Source: Mesorhizobium sp. (GTDB lineage: Bacteria; Pseudomonadota; Alphaproteobacteria; Rhizobiales; Rhizobiaceae). From it: 6,382 bases of DNA. Shown here piece by piece: positions 1 to 6,230 of this stretch (the stretch's first letter is position 1; every line of letters starts with the position of its first letter). The notes below the pieces were generated by a model. It did no database searches. It was not told the DNA's origin and was given only the letters and a program-made list of their open reading frames with translations. Made by a program: the position numbers and the translations under genes. The stretch lies in assembly GCA_019509685.1 (NCBI GenBank), contig JAEKLU010000085.1, forward strand, positions 1 through 6,382, written 5' to 3'.

Positions 1-553
1 CGACCGGCGTCACGCGCTTGTTCAGCATATCGACAAGCATGTGCGTCAGCTGCGGGCTTGCCGCCTCGTAGGACATGGTGTTGGCGCGGATCGCCATGAT
101 GGCGCGCACCAACGCTTCTTCCTGCAGCTCCGGTCCGTAGCCGCGGTTCACGCCGCCCTTGAAGCGGGCGAGTTGCTGATCCTGGAGAAGCTTTGTGTTT
201 TCGGGCGAGGTCGGATCGCCGGAAAAGATCACCGTTTCGCGCTGGTCACCGGCGCCGCGGTTGAACCAGTAGATCGTCACCCCTTCGGCGGCGCCTTCCA
301 GCAGTAGGCCGTAAGCGTCGGCCGAACGCTGCAGCGCCTCCGGGCTGAGCTCGACCTTGGCGCCGTGGCGCGCAATGTCGATGACCTGATCGATGGTCAA
401 ATCATGCCCGGTCAACGTGATCGTCTTGCCGGCCGCCGTCTCGAAAATGGGTTGGTAGGTCGTCGCCGCCTCGAAGGCTTGTGCTGGTGGCGCGGCGAGA
501 GCCGCCATGAGCGTGAGGGTACAGAGAAGAAGTTTTGGCTTTCGGTCCAGCAT
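1..553 (-). CDS. Exported aromatic amino acid lyase family protein (HAL/PAL-like), N-terminal part; C terminus lies beyond the left edge
   Basis: Translating the minus strand from the ATG at 553-551 gives 184 codons without a stop up to base 2, so the gene is cut by the window edge. Residues 1-26 look like a Sec signal peptide: Lys5 and Lys7, a hydrophobic core (LLLCTLTLMAALAA) and a cleavage site after AQA, giving a mature protein starting FEAATT. The rest follows the N-terminal fold of histidine/phenylalanine/tyrosine ammonia-lyases: the ITLTGHDLTIDQVIDIAR strand-helix, the helix with SPEAL, then Y95-W-F-N98-R-G-A-G in place of the usual Y-G-x-N-T-G-F-G loop carrying the catalytic Tyr, and a helix with RAIMAIRANTMS followed by LVDMLNKRVTPV. 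Family members eliminate ammonia from an amino acid using an MIO cofactor made from Ala-Ser-Gly; that triad would lie outside this window. Characterised family enzymes are mostly cytoplasmic, so the signal peptide is notable. Substrate unknown. Family assignment fairly sure; function uncertain. Confidence 0.8.
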   Translation of the reverse strand, partial: MLDRKPKLLLCTLTLMAALAAPPAQAFEAATTYQPIFETAAGKTITLTGHDLTIDQVIDIARHGAKVELSPEALQRSADAYGLLLEGAAEGVTIYWFNRGAGDQRETVIFSGDPTSPENTKLLQDQQLARFKGGVNRGYGPELQEEALVRAIMAIRANTMSYEAASPQLTHMLVDMLNKRVTPV

Positions 554-558
554 GACGG

Positions 559-563
559 CTCCC
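559..563 (-). promoter_or_regulatory. Shine-Dalgarno deciding the start of the lyase-family gene
   Basis: On the minus strand GGGAG lies 5 nt before the ATG at 553. A second in-frame ATG at 565 would add four residues (MGAV), but it overlaps this GGGAG region and has no purine-rich site of its own. An in-frame TGA lies a few codons further upstream, so no longer start is possible. The 553 start is therefore preferred. Confidence 0.55.
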
Positions 564-617
564 ATTCGAGCTAGGGTTCAGGAACGAGTTCACCCATTGG
601 AAATTTTGTTTCCTAGA

Positions 618-645
618 AAACTAGCCGCTCGAAAGGACCTGTCAA
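618..645 (-). promoter_or_regulatory. Candidate sigma-70 promoter for the lyase-family gene
   Basis: Reading the minus strand, a perfect TTGACA (645-640) is followed by a 16-nt spacer and TAGTTT (623-618), which matches the TATAAT consensus at only three positions. The predicted transcript would start near 611, about 58 nt before the ATG at 553. It lies in the 133-nt gap after the peroxidase-like gene, so the lyase gene could be transcribed on its own as well as by read-through. I found no convincing terminator hairpin in the gap. The -35 is strong and the -10 weak; this is inference. Confidence 0.35.
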
Positions 646-686
646 CGAAGGATGATCTTAGGACCGACGGAGAGGGCGACGTGGCC

Positions 687-1250
687 CTATCGGGCCATGG
701 CGTGGTATTCGGCGTTCGGCCGCATGTCGATCGCGGCGGCCACGCGGTTGGACATATTGAAGAACGCTGCGGTCGAGGCGATGTCCCAGATGTCGCGATC
801 GGTAAAGCCAACCTGGCGCAGCGCGGCCCGGTCGGCCTCGACGATCCGGGCCGGCTCTTCGGTCAGCTTGACGGCGAATTCCAGCATCGCCGTCTGCTTC
901 GGTGAAAGATCGGCGGCGCGGAAATTCATCACCATCATCTCGCCAAGCGCCGGCGCGCCGGACAATTGGCGCACGGCCGCGCCATGCGCGGTCAGGCAGT
1001 AATAGCAATGATTGATCGAGGAGACGACGACGGCGATCATCTCGCGCTCCAGCTTCGACAGGCCGGAATCGCCCAGCATCAAATCGTTGTACATGTCGGT
1101 GAAGGCGCGCAGCTTCTTCTCGTCGAAGGCGTAGGCCAGAAGCACGTTGGGCACGAGGCCGAGCTTCTCCTGGCATTTGGCGAAATAGGCCTTGGTTGCC
1201 TCGCTGAGTTCCGCCTGGACCAGGTCAAGCGCGGTTACTTTGCCGGTCAT
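687..1250 (-). CDS. AhpD-like peroxidase-related protein (carboxymuconolactone decarboxylase fold)
   Basis: Complete 187-aa protein starting MTGKVTALDL and ending EYHAMAR before TAG. The key region is E70-M-I-A-V-V-V-S-S-I-N-H-C82-Y-Y-C85-L-T-A-H89. In AhpD alkylhydroperoxidase the proton-relay Glu, the two cysteines and the final His have exactly the same spacing (Glu118, Cys130, Cys133, His137 in the mycobacterial enzyme), so the thiol active site looks intact; the His between the cysteines in AhpD is Tyr84 here. Length and overall sequence fit the uncharacterised peroxidase-related branch of the carboxymuconolactone decarboxylase superfamily rather than true AhpD. There is no signal peptide or membrane segment, so it is probably cytoplasmic. 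The likely role is reduction of peroxides or another thiol-redox reaction; the electron donor is unknown. The frame is open 37 codons further upstream to 1361, but the good ribosome site at 1258-1263 selects the ATG at 1250. It is divergent from the glutamate dehydrogenase gene and co-directional with the lyase gene. Confidence 0.88.
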   Translation of the reverse strand: MTGKVTALDLVQAELSEATKAYFAKCQEKLGLVPNVLLAYAFDEKKLRAFTDMYNDLMLGDSGLSKLEREMIAVVVSSINHCYYCLTAHGAAVRQLSGAPALGEMMVMNFRAADLSPKQTAMLEFAVKLTEEPARIVEADRAALRQVGFTDRDIWDIASTAAFFNMSNRVAAAIDMRPNAEYHAMAR

Positions 1251-1257
1251 ATCGTCT

Positions 1258-1263
1258 CTCCTT
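1258..1263 (-). promoter_or_regulatory. Shine-Dalgarno fixing the start of the AhpD-like gene
   Basis: The minus strand reads AAGGAG 7 nt before the ATG at 1250, a near-ideal ribosome binding site. It argues against the upstream in-frame ATG codons (up to 1361), whose translation would be unlike the family and would run through the divergent promoter region. Confidence 0.75.
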
Positions 1264-1290
1264 GTCGGATGGTGGCGTCGGTTCGAATTT

Positions 1291-1320
1291 TTTAAAGCGT
1301 CGTCAAACCTTTGTCGCCAA
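1291..1320 (-). promoter_or_regulatory. Candidate promoter for the AhpD-like gene, with an overlapping CAAA/TTTG repeat
   Basis: On the minus strand TTGGCG (1320-1315) and TTTAAA (1296-1291) are separated by 18 nt, each matching the sigma-70 consensus at four of six positions. The start point would fall near 1284, giving a leader of about 34 nt. Within the spacer and -35 region the plus strand reads CAAA-CC-TTTG-TCGC-CAAA (1304-1321), alternating inverted half-sites that could bind a regulator. Both calls are by eye and weak. Confidence 0.25.
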
Positions 1321-1361
1321 ACAGCGCTCATCTGGCTACCATAGTGACAAAAGCATGCCAC

Positions 1362-1368
1362 GGGAGGG
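1362..1368 (+). promoter_or_regulatory. Shine-Dalgarno deciding the glutamate dehydrogenase start
   Basis: GGGAGGG lies 10 nt before the ATG at 1379, slightly long spacing but the only purine-rich site nearby. The in-frame ATG at 1355 has no such site upstream, and the frame opening at 1262 would start inside the ribosome site of the divergent gene. The 1379 start is therefore used. Confidence 0.6.
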
Positions 1369-1378
1369 AATAAGCGTC

Positions 1379-4300
1379 ATGGCCAGCGTGAAATCCAAGC
1401 CGAAGAGGAAAGCCGTCGCCGCTGCCAAGGCGCAGGAGAGACCCGCAAGGCTTGCCGACTATCTGCTCGCCCGCGCGCCGGCGGAAGACGTTGCCGCCTA
1501 TGATGTGGCCGACCTCGAGCGCGCCGCCGAGCTCGCCGGCCTCGCGGTCGCCCGCCACAAGAAGGGCGAAAGCGTCGTCGCCGTCGAAGCCGATCCGGGC
1601 GTCGCCTGCGACGGCCGGCCGGTATCGGTCATTACCGTCGTCAACGACAACATGCCGTTCCTGTTCGATTCGATCCTCGGCGAAATCACCGAGGCGTCCG
1701 GCGAGCCGACGCTGGTCACCCATCCGATCGTCACTGTCCGCCATGGCAAGTCCGGCGTCGAGGTGCTGAGCGACAGCGGCAAGGAAGACGACGACCATGA
1801 CCGGCTGAGCGTCGTCCATGTCCACATTCCCCGGTTGAACGCCGAACAGGCGGCAAATCTCACCGAGCGGCTGCGCAAGATGCTGTCCCAGGTCCGCGCC
1901 GCTGTCGTCGACTGGAAGCGCATGCTCGCCCGCCTCGACCAGGCGATCTCGGAATTCCGCTATTCGGCGGTGCCGCTCGACAAGAAGAGCGTCGCCGAGG
2001 CGATCGCTTTCCTCGAATGGCTGCGCGACGACAATTTCACCTTCCTCGGCATGCGCGAGTTCAAATATGTCGGCGGCGAGGAAAGCGGCAACCTGGAGCG
2101 CGCCGACAAGCCTGGCCTCGGCATTCTGTCCGATCCGGACGTGCTGGTTCTGCGGCGCGGCACTGAGGCGGTGACGACGACGCCGGAAATCCGCGCCTTC
2201 CTGCACGGGCCGGAGCCGCTGATCGTCACCAAGGCCAATGCCAAGTCGCTGGTCCACCGCCGCATCTATCTCGATTACATCGGCATCAAGACCTACACGG
2301 CCAAAGGCGCGCTCGCCGGCGAGCTGCGCATCGTCGGCCTGTTCACCTCGACCGCCTACACGCGCTCGGTGATGAAGATCCCTTATCTGCGCTCGAAGGC
2401 CGAGACCGTGATTTCGAAATCCGGCTTCGATCCGCACGATCATTCCGGCAAGGCGCTGATCAACATTCTGGAAGGCTATCCGCGCGACGAGCTGTTCCAG
2501 GTTCCCATCCCTATCCTGCGCAAGCACGCCAGCGCCATTCTGGGGCTGATCGAACGACCGCGCGTCAGGGCGCTGGTGCGCGTCGACCAGTTCGACCGCT
2601 TCGTCTCGATCCTCGTCTTCGTGCCGCGCGACCGCTATGACAGCGTCGTGCGCGAGAAGGTCGGCACCTATCTCAAAACCGTGTTCGAGGGCCGGCTGTC
2701 GGCCTATTATCCGGCCTTCCCCGAGGGCGGCCTGGCGCGCGTTCATTTCATCATCGGCCGCTCAGGCGGCAAGACACCGAAGGTCGAGCAGGCAACCATC
2801 GAAGCGGCGATCCGCGACATCGTCCGCACCTGGGAGGATGCTCTTTCCGATGCGGCCGAACAGGCAGGCAGCGATCCGGCGCTGAAAGCAATTGCGGCGC
2901 GTTTTCCCGAAAGCTATCGCGATTCCTTCTCGGCCGCCGTGGCGCTCACCGACGCCGGGCGTATCGCGGGGATCAACGCCGCCAACCCGATCGCCATCGA
3001 TTATTATCGCCATGCCGACCAGAAGCCGCATCAGGCGGCGCTGAAGATCTACCATTTCGGCAGTCCGGTGGCGCTGTCGCGGCGCGTGCCGGTGCTGGAA
3101 AACATCGGCTTCCGCGTCATCAGCGAGCGCACCTTCGAGGTCGGCCTAGACGGCGGCGATACTGTCTTCGTGCACGACATGGAGCTCGAGAACAGCTACG
3201 GCAAGCCGATCGATCTCACCGACGGCGGGGCGCTGTTCGAGGATGCGTTCCTGTCGGTGTGGCGCGGCGACGTCGACAATGACGGTTATAACGGCCTTGC
3301 CCAGACCGCCGGCCTGTGGTCGGGCGAGGTCACCATCCTGCGCGCCTATGGCCGCTATCTGCAGCAGGCCGGCATTCCGCAGAGCCAGGATTTCATCGCC
3401 GCCGCGCTCAACCGTTATCCGGAGATCGCACGCGGCCTGCACGCGCTGTTCGTCGCCCGGCTCGGTCCGACCGCGGAGGGCGACGGCGTGGTCGCCGCCA
3501 AACACCTCAAAGCCAAGATCAAGGATGCGCTGGAAGAGGTGCCGAACATCGACGACGACACCATCATCCGCCGCTACCTCAATCTAATCGAAGCCTCGCT
3601 GCGCACCAATCATTTCGTAGCCGATACGAAGGATAAGGGCCAGTCGCTGGCGATCAAGCTCGACTCGCAGGCGGTCGAAGGCCTGCCGGCGCCACGGCCG
3701 TGGCGCGAGATCTTCGTTTATGGCTCCGAAGTCGAAGGCGTCCATCTGCGCTTCGGTCCGGTGGCGCGCGGCGGTCTTCGCTGGTCGGACCGCGCCCAGG
3801 ACTACCGCACCGAGGTGCTCGGCCTGGTCAAGGCGCAGCAGGTCAAGAACGCCGTCATCGTGCCGGTCGGCGCCAAGGGCGGCTTCTTCCCCAAGCGCCT
3901 GCCGGCCGGCGGCAGCCGCGACGCGATCTTCGAGGCCGGTACTTCGGCCTATAAGAATTTCGTCTCCAGCCTGCTGTCGATCACCGACAATATCGGCCTC
4001 GACGGCGTCATTCCGCCGGCCGGTATCGTGCGGCGCGACAAGGACGATCCCTATTTCGTCGTCGCCGCCGACAAGGGTACGGCGACCTTCTCCGACACCG
4101 CCAATGCCATTTCCGAAAAGCATCACTTCTGGCTGGACGATGCTTTCGCCAGCGGCGGCTCGGCCGGCTACGACCACAAGAAGATGGGCATCACCGCCAA
4201 GGGCGCCTGGGAAGCGGTCAAGCGGCATTTCCGCGAAATCAACCGCGACATCCAGACCTCGCCCTTCACTGTCGTCGGCGTCGGCGACATGTCGGGTGAC

Positions 4301-6154
4301 GTGTTCGGCAACGGCATGCTGTTGTCGCCGCAGACCAGGCTGATCGCCGCCTTCGACCATCGCGACATCTTCATCGATCCCGATCCGGACATGGCGGCCT
4401 CGATGGCGGAGCGGGTGCGCATGTTCGCGCTGCCGCGCTCGTCCTGGCAGGACTATGACAAGTCGAAACTTTCGGAAGGCGGCGTGATCGTCTCGCGCAA
4501 CCAGAAATCGATCACGCTGCCCGCGGCCGCAGCCGCGGCGATCGGGCTCGCCAAGACGACCGCGACGCCGGTCGAGATCATGAACGCCATTCTCAAGGCA
4601 CCGGTCGACCTTCTGTGGTTCGGCGGCATCGGCACCTATGTCCGGGGTTCGGGCGAGACCAATCAGGATGTCGGCGACCGCGCCAATGACGCCGTCCGCG
4701 TCACCGCGCTCGACGTGCGCGCCAAGGTCATCGGCGAGGGCGCCAATCTTGGCGTCACGCAGCGGGCGCGCATCGAGTTCGGCCTGAATGGCGGCCGCTG
4801 CAATTCCGACGCCATCGACAATTCGGGCGGCGTCAATTGCTCCGACGTCGAGGTCAACATCAAGATCGCGCTGGCCTCGGCCATGCGCAAGGGTTCGTTG
4901 ACCAGGCCGGCACGCAACAAGCTGCTGGCCGAAATGACCGACGAGGTCGGCGCGCTGGTGCTGTCCAACAACTACCAGCAGACGCTGGCGCTGTCCTTGG
5001 CGCGCAAGCGCGGTCTCGCCGACATTGCGCACCAGGCGCGGTTCATGGCGGCGCTGGAAGCGCGGGGTCTGCTCGACCGCGCGGTCGAGACGCTGCCTTC
5101 GCCGGCAGCCCTCGCCGAGCGCGAAGCACGCGGCGAGCCGTTGACCAGGGCAGAGCTCGGCGTGCTGCTTGCCTATGCCAAGATCGTCTTGTTCTCCGAC
5201 ATGGTAGCCAGCGACGTGCCGGACGAGCCGCATTTCGACCGCGACCTGATGGGGTATTTCCCGGAGCGCATGGCGAAGAAGTTCGCCGGCGAGATCCGCG
5301 ACCACAGGCTGCGCCGCGAAATCATCACGCGCGTCACCGCCAACGATCTCGTCAACCGCGGCGGCCCATCCTTCGTCAACCGGCTGCAGGAAGCGACTGG
5401 CCGCACCGTGGCCGACGTCGTGCGCACTTTCGCCGTTGTCCGCGACGGCTTCGCGCTGCCGGCGCTCTACAAGGAGATCGACGCGCTCGACAATCAGATC
5501 GACGGACAGATCCAGATCGATCTCTATCAATCGATTAGCCGGCTTATCTTTGTGACGAGCGGCTGGTATCTGAAGAACGATACGGGCTCGGCGCCGCTGG
5601 CGCAACGCATCGCCGAATTGCAGGACGCGCGCAAGGCGCTGGAGCCGAAGCTCGTTTCGCTGCTGCCGGATTTCTCGCGCGAGCGCATCGAGGAGCGTCG
5701 CCACGGCCTGTTCAAGGGCGGCGCGCCGGAGAAACTGGCCGAGAAGCTCGCTCTGGCCGAAGTGGCCGAGCTGATCCCGGATGTCGCACTCACCGCGCGC
5801 ATGGCCAACGCCGACATCGTCAACGCGGCCAAGGCCTTCTTTGCCGTCAGCGATGCCTTCCGCATCCCGCGCGTCGAGGAGGCGGCGCGCTCGATCATGC
5901 CGCCGGACTATTACGACCAGCTGGCGCTGTCGCGCGCCACCGACACGATCGGCGCCGCGCGGCGCGGCATCGCGGTGGCGGCGCTGACCGCTCACGCCAA
6001 GGCGGCGGATCCGGTGGCAGCCTGGCTGGAGGCCGGCGGCGAGCGTGTCGCGCGCATCCGCGAGCGGTTGCAGGCGCTGACCGAAGGCGGCGACATCACC
6101 GTGTCGCGGCTCTCGGTGGCTTCGGGCCTGATGAGCGACCTGACGGGGATCTAG
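1379..6154 (+). CDS. gdhZ: NAD-specific glutamate dehydrogenase, large (~180 kDa) class
   Basis: Complete 1591-aa protein (MASVKSKPKR... to MSDLTGI, TAG), close to the roughly 1600 residues usual in alphaproteobacteria. It catalyses L-glutamate + NAD+ + water to 2-oxoglutarate + ammonium + NADH in the cytoplasm, mainly for glutamate catabolism. After a Lys/Ala-rich leader (1-25), residues ~75-500 carry the family's N-terminal ACT-like regulatory part, with NDNMPFLFDS (89-98), DDNFTFLGMREF (217-228) and FVPRDRYDSVV (414-424). The catalytic core has GPVARGGLRWSDR (793-805), K823-N and VPVGAK833GGFFPK, corresponding to the substrate-binding and catalytic lysines of small dehydrogenases, then ADKGTATFSDTAN (897-909), a dinucleotide loop G967-V-G-D-M-S-G973-D-V-F-G977, FGGIGTY (1081-1087) and EGANLG (1120-1125). 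The C-terminal helical domain contains TRAELGVLLAYAKI (1256-1269). No frameshift or missing motif is seen. An Ala run (AAAAAA) follows ITLP in the NAD domain. It stands alone as a transcription unit on this strand. The symbol follows the Caulobacter orthologue; gdh2 or gdhB is used elsewhere. Confidence 0.97.
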   Translation: MASVKSKPKRKAVAAAKAQERPARLADYLLARAPAEDVAAYDVADLERAAELAGLAVARHKKGESVVAVEADPGVACDGRPVSVITVVNDNMPFLFDSILGEITEASGEPTLVTHPIVTVRHGKSGVEVLSDSGKEDDDHDRLSVVHVHIPRLNAEQAANLTERLRKMLSQVRAAVVDWKRMLARLDQAISEFRYSAVPLDKKSVAEAIAFLEWLRDDNFTFLGMREFKYVGGEESGNLERADKPGLGILSDPDVLVLRRGTEAVTTTPEIRAFLHGPEPLIVTKANAKSLVHRRIYLDYIGIKTYTAKGALAGELRIVGLFTSTAYTRSVMKIPYLRSKAETVISKSGFDPHDHSGKALINILEGYPRDELFQVPIPILRKHASAILGLIERPRVRALVRVDQFDRFVSILVFVPRDRYDSVVREKVGTYLKTVFEGRLSAYYPAFPEGGLARVHFIIGRSGGKTPKVEQATIEAAIRDIVRTWEDALSDAAEQAGSDPALKAIAARFPESYRDSFSAAVALTDAGRIAGINAANPIAIDYYRHADQKPHQAALKIYHFGSPVALSRRVPVLENIGFRVISERTFEVGLDGGDTVFVHDMELENSYGKPIDLTDGGALFEDAFLSVWRGDVDNDGYNGLAQTAGLWSGEVTILRAYGRYLQQAGIPQSQDFIAAALNRYPEIARGLHALFVARLGPTAEGDGVVAAKHLKAKIKDALEEVPNIDDDTIIRRYLNLIEASLRTNHFVADTKDKGQSLAIKLDSQAVEGLPAPRPWREIFVYGSEVEGVHLRFGPVARGGLRWSDRAQDYRTEVLGLVKAQQVKNAVIVPVGAKGGFFPKRLPAGGSRDAIFEAGTSAYKNFVSSLLSITDNIGLDGVIPPAGIVRRDKDDPYFVVAADKGTATFSDTANAISEKHHFWLDDAFASGGSAGYDHKKMGITAKGAWEAVKRHFREINRDIQTSPFTVVGVGDMSGDVFGNGMLLSPQTRLIAAFDHRDIFIDPDPDMAASMAERVRMFALPRSSWQDYDKSKLSEGGVIVSRNQKSITLPAAAAAAIGLAKTTATPVEIMNAILKAPVDLLWFGGIGTYVRGSGETNQDVGDRANDAVRVTALDVRAKVIGEGANLGVTQRARIEFGLNGGRCNSDAIDNSGGVNCSDVEVNIKIALASAMRKGSLTRPARNKLLAEMTDEVGALVLSNNYQQTLALSLARKRGLADIAHQARFMAALEARGLLDRAVETLPSPAALAEREARGEPLTRAELGVLLAYAKIVLFSDMVASDVPDEPHFDRDLMGYFPERMAKKFAGEIRDHRLRREIITRVTANDLVNRGGPSFVNRLQEATGRTVADVVRTFAVVRDGFALPALYKEIDALDNQIDGQIQIDLYQSISRLIFVTSGWYLKNDTGSAPLAQRIAELQDARKALEPKLVSLLPDFSRERIEERRHGLFKGGAPEKLAEKLALAEVAELIPDVALTARMANADIVNAAKAFFAVSDAFRIPRVEEAARSIMPPDYYDQLALSRATDTIGAARRGIAVAALTAHAKAADPVAAWLEAGGERVARIRERLQALTEGGDITVSRLSVASGLMSDLTGI

Positions 6155-6230
6155 AGCAATTCCAGGAAAAGTATGAAACGGTTAAGTTCGGCGACTTCGC
6201 CGAACCCTCTGTCCGGGTTGCGTGAAACAA
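6152..6230. repeat. Degenerate copy of a rhizobial-type short intergenic palindromic repeat
   Basis: Starting at the dehydrogenase stop codon, the segments TAGAGCAATTCCAGG, AAAAGTATGAAACGGTT, GTCCGGGTTG and GCGTGAAACAAAG resemble, in order, a repeat I recall as very common in Mesorhizobium, Rhizobium and Brucella intergenic regions. In the usual form CAATTCC pairs with GGAATTG; here the right arm is GGGTTG, which can still pair with CAATTC using two G-U pairs. Instead of a few bases between ACGGTT and GTCCGG there are about 27, containing a separate hairpin (6186-6205). The match is from memory, not from a search. It could affect transcript ends or mRNA stability of the upstream gene. Confidence 0.55.
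6186..6205 (+). terminator. Perfect hairpin 31 nt after the dehydrogenase stop; possible terminator or mRNA-end stabiliser
   Basis: GTTCGGCG (6186-6193) and CGCCGAAC (6198-6205) form an 8-bp stem with loop ACTT; as DNA it is a 9-nt-arm palindrome with a 2-nt centre. It is followed by CCTCTGTCC, with no U tract, so it is not a classic intrinsic terminator. Its position makes a role in 3' end formation or protection of the dehydrogenase mRNA plausible. Confidence 0.4.

Larger units (their letters stand above)
1251..1378. promoter_or_regulatory. Divergent intergenic region between the AhpD-like gene and the glutamate dehydrogenase gene
   Basis: These 128 nt must hold the promoters of both divergent genes. 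The region is visibly more AT-rich than its flanks, with an AATTTTTTAAA tract at 1286-1296. For the plus-strand gene I see TTGTCG (1311-1316) and TACCAT (1337-1342), but their 20-nt spacing is too long for a standard promoter, so no confident plus-strand promoter can be named. The -12/-24 GG...GC pattern of sigma-54 promoters is not evident. Confidence 0.5.

Noticed and set aside
41..307. Plus-strand open frames at 41-307 and 365-574
   Set aside because: Both are shadows of the lyase-family gene, whose minus-strand frame has signal peptide, family motifs and a ribosome site.
1262..1378. 39-codon N-terminal extension of the dehydrogenase to the first ATG in frame
   Set aside because: It would start within the divergent gene's ribosome site and overlap the promoter region; the GGGAGGG site and family length fit the ATG at 1379.
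1328..2746. 472-codon minus-strand open frame opposite the dehydrogenase N terminus
   Set aside because: Same antisense effect; low-complexity translation and no family resemblance.
4521..4538. Perfect inverted repeat CCGCGGC-cgca-GCCGCGG inside the dehydrogenase gene
   Set aside because: It encodes the alanine run in the NAD domain; GCC/GCG alanine codons produce such palindromes by chance in high-GC genes.
3584..5995. 803-codon open frame on the minus strand opposite the dehydrogenase
   Set aside because: It is the antisense of a highly conserved gene with strong G/C third positions, which removes stops from the complementary frame. Its translation is Arg/Gly/Asp-rich with no recognisable family.
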